A stretch of DNA of 17,369 bases from Polaromonas sp. YR568 (GTDB lineage Bacteria; Pseudomonadota; Gammaproteobacteria; Burkholderiales; Burkholderiaceae). The notes beneath the pieces were generated by a model. It was given only the letters and a program-made list of their open reading frames with translations. It ran no database searches and had not been told where the DNA came from. The position numbers and the translations under genes were made by a program. The DNA is taken from NCBI GenBank assembly GCA_945871335.1, contig CAMBWM010000015.1:1-17369 (forward strand), in the 5' to 3' direction. Positions 16,458 to 17,369 of this stretch are shown piece by piece (the stretch's first letter is position 1; each line of letters opens with the position of its first letter).

Positions 16458-16835
16458 ATGATCGTTGGCATGAACCACTTCACTATTACCGCTGAAGATG
16501 AGCGCAAGACGCTCGACTTCTACATCGGCCTGCTCGGCCTGACCGTGGGGCACCGACCAGAGCTTGGGTTTCCCGGGGCGTGGCTCTACGCTGGTGGCAC
16601 GCAAGCCGTGCTTCACATTTACTTCGAAAGACCGATGCCCGCCACACGCACAGGCGTCATCGATCACCTGGCCTTCAGCGCCACGGGTCTCAAGGCTGTG
16701 AAGGAACGTTTCGACGCTGCGGACATCGCCTATGACTTGCGCCGCCAGGCCGGCGCGGGCACTTGGCAGTTGTTCAGCACCGACCCGAACGGTGCCAAGG
16801 TCGAGCTCGACTTCGACCCGTCAGAGACGCTGTGA
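16458..16835 (+). CDS. VOC (glyoxalase/bleomycin-resistance/dioxygenase) superfamily protein
   Basis: This 125-aa protein is a vicinal-oxygen-chelate fold protein with two beta-alpha-beta-beta-beta units. Unit one is MNHFTITAEDERKTLDFYIG...GLTVGHRP; unit two starts at GVIDHLAFS and ends at STDPNGAKVELDF. Candidate metal ligands are H7, H53 and/or H70, and E116, in the places used by glyoxalases, epimerases and extradiol dioxygenases. The exact reaction cannot be assigned. AAAGGAG at 16446-16452 overlaps the previous stop and lies 5 nt before the ATG. It is the last gene of the rightward operon: GC falls sharply after its stop and a minus-strand gene follows. A small single-domain member like this usually works as a dimer. 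Confidence 0.86.
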   Translation: MIVGMNHFTITAEDERKTLDFYIGLLGLTVGHRPELGFPGAWLYAGGTQAVLHIYFERPMPATRTGVIDHLAFSATGLKAVKERFDAADIAYDLRRQAGAGTWQLFSTDPNGAKVELDFDPSETL

Positions 16836-16884
16836 AATTGGACATATCTTTCTTGCAATGAAGAGCTTGCGGCACGCCAGATTT

Positions 16885-16912
16885 CAAAAAGTTGGGCGCC
16901 AGATGGGCCCAC
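16885..16912 (-). terminator. Candidate Rho-independent terminator for minus strand
   Basis: The hairpin at 16893-16911 pairs TGGGC with GCCCA, then CC with GG across a one-base bulge and an AGAT loop. Read on the minus strand it is followed by ACTTTTTG (plus-strand AAAAA at 16886-16890), the expected U-tract. It sits about 75 nt past the stop of the minus-strand oxidoreductase gene. On the plus strand no T-run follows, so it would stop the operon only weakly. Confidence 0.45.
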
Positions 16913-16985
16913 CAATTTAAAAGCCAGTGACTTCCTAAAAGTGGCATGCCCCCTGATCGGTAACAACTACTGATGGCGAGTGAGC

Positions 16986-17369
16986 TCAATTTTCCAAATA
17001 ACAACCATCTTGAATCAGCTGATGCCTTAGCGATGGCAAATGAATATTTTGGAAGGACTCGGCATTTCCAAGATGAGCAGCAGCTGTTCCTGCTGCTTGA
17101 CCCATCACAAAACAGGCTCCGCTAACGCGCGCAGCTGATTGGCCCTCGTGAGTCATGGAAGCACACCTTCCCGCCACCAATAAATTGGTAGTCTCTACAG
17201 GAACCATCATTCGCCAAGGCAAATCGTTAAAAAGACGTTGGTTTGTGCTGCCTGTAACTTCAGGAAATCGCCACTCAATATGACCAGCGGTATGCATTTC
17301 CATTGGCCATGCGTTGCATCCAATGCTGTCGTCAAACTTTGCGCAACTCAATATGTCATCTCCAGTTAA
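16986..17369 (-). CDS. FAD-dependent oxidoreductase, C-terminal part (cut by window edge)
   Basis: The minus-strand frame is open from the window end at 17369 to a TGA at 16986-16988, so only the last 127 residues are seen. The fragment matches the C-terminal region of the large FAD-dependent oxidoreductase family (Pfam FAD_oxidored, usually over 420 aa): LTGDDIL, KFDDSIGCNAWPMEMH, LLVAGRCASMTHEGQSAARV, and GQAAGTAAAHLG, which contacts FAD in this fold. A TTG at 17351 is in frame, but the residues before it (LTGDDI) also fit the family, so the real start lies outside the window. The substrate is unknown. GC is about 45%, like the left flank and unlike the operon, and it converges on the operon. 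It is probably resident chromosome rather than part of the cassette. Confidence 0.82.
   Translation of the reverse strand, partial: LTGDDILSCAKFDDSIGCNAWPMEMHTAGHIEWRFPEVTGSTNQRLFNDLPWRMMVPVETTNLLVAGRCASMTHEGQSAARVSGACFVMGQAAGTAAAHLGNAESFQNIHLPSLRHQLIQDGCYLEN

Larger units (their letters stand above)
1879..16835 (+). other. High-GC single-strand operon / candidate metabolic cassette
   Basis: Thirteen plus-strand genes follow each other with gaps of at most about 55 nt and several 1-4 nt overlaps (TGATG, ATGA, TTGA), which fits one transcript. By-eye GC is about 60-65% here and 45-50% on both sides, and the changes fall within about 50 nt of the first and last operon genes. I found no integrase, transposase, tRNA or flanking direct repeat, so the way it was acquired, if it was, is not visible. 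Confidence 0.65.

Noticed and set aside
16836..16985. Minus-strand open frames across the operon/oxidoreductase gap, considered as a transposase remnant
   Set aside because: I could not match the short translations to any transposase, and no terminal inverted repeat or target duplication was seen. Only the hairpin was kept.
1..17369. CRISPR arrays, rRNA and tRNA genes, and integrase or attachment sites
   Set aside because: No regularly spaced repeats, no tRNA-like cloverleaf or rRNA sequence, and no recombinase gene were seen on either strand.

Overview
The window looks like a Burkholderiales (betaproteobacterial) chromosome segment, perhaps Comamonadaceae. This rests on the style of the proteins and the codon usage, and no rRNA or tRNA is present to fix it. 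By eye the two ends (about 1-1880 and 16840-17369) are near 45-50% GC, while the middle 15 kb is near 60-65% GC. The middle therefore reads as a compositionally distinct metabolic cassette, possibly acquired by transfer.

Left flank: two genes on the minus strand, an SprT-like zinc metalloprotease-fold protein (33-611) and a class II (Ntn) glutamine amidotransferase (829-1623). A 255-nt intergenic region follows. It holds a good candidate sigma70 promoter (TTTACC-17-TATATT) and a 21-nt dyad, both placed to serve a rightward operon.

Core: thirteen genes, all on the plus strand, tightly spaced or overlapping from 1879 to 16835. In order they are an unrecognised 58-aa protein; an alpha/beta hydrolase; two tandem paralogous COG1228-type metal-dependent amidohydrolases; LivH- and LivM-type permeases; a Liv-type periplasmic binding protein; a LivG-type ATPase; a 756-aa protein joining a complete LivF-type ATPase to a complete Tm-1-like (UPF0261) domain; a TIM-barrel protein of the 'PEP hydrolase-like' family that matches the other half of plant Tm-1; a YqiK-type flotillin; an SRPBCC protein; a second SRPBCC domain fused to a non-zinc quinone oxidoreductase; and a VOC/glyoxalase-fold protein.

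How they may work together (inference): the Liv-type ABC transporter imports an amide-, peptide- or lactam-like compound. The cytoplasmic amidohydrolases and the alpha/beta hydrolase cleave it. The SRPBCC, quinone-oxidoreductase and VOC proteins modify the product. The Tm-1/TIM-barrel pair carries out an unknown step that is physically tied to the importer ATPase. The substrate cannot be read from the sequence. No transcription regulator is encoded in the window.

Right flank: a minus-strand, low-GC C-terminal part of an FAD-dependent oxidoreductase runs off the window. It converges on the operon across a 150-nt gap that holds a likely terminator for the minus strand.
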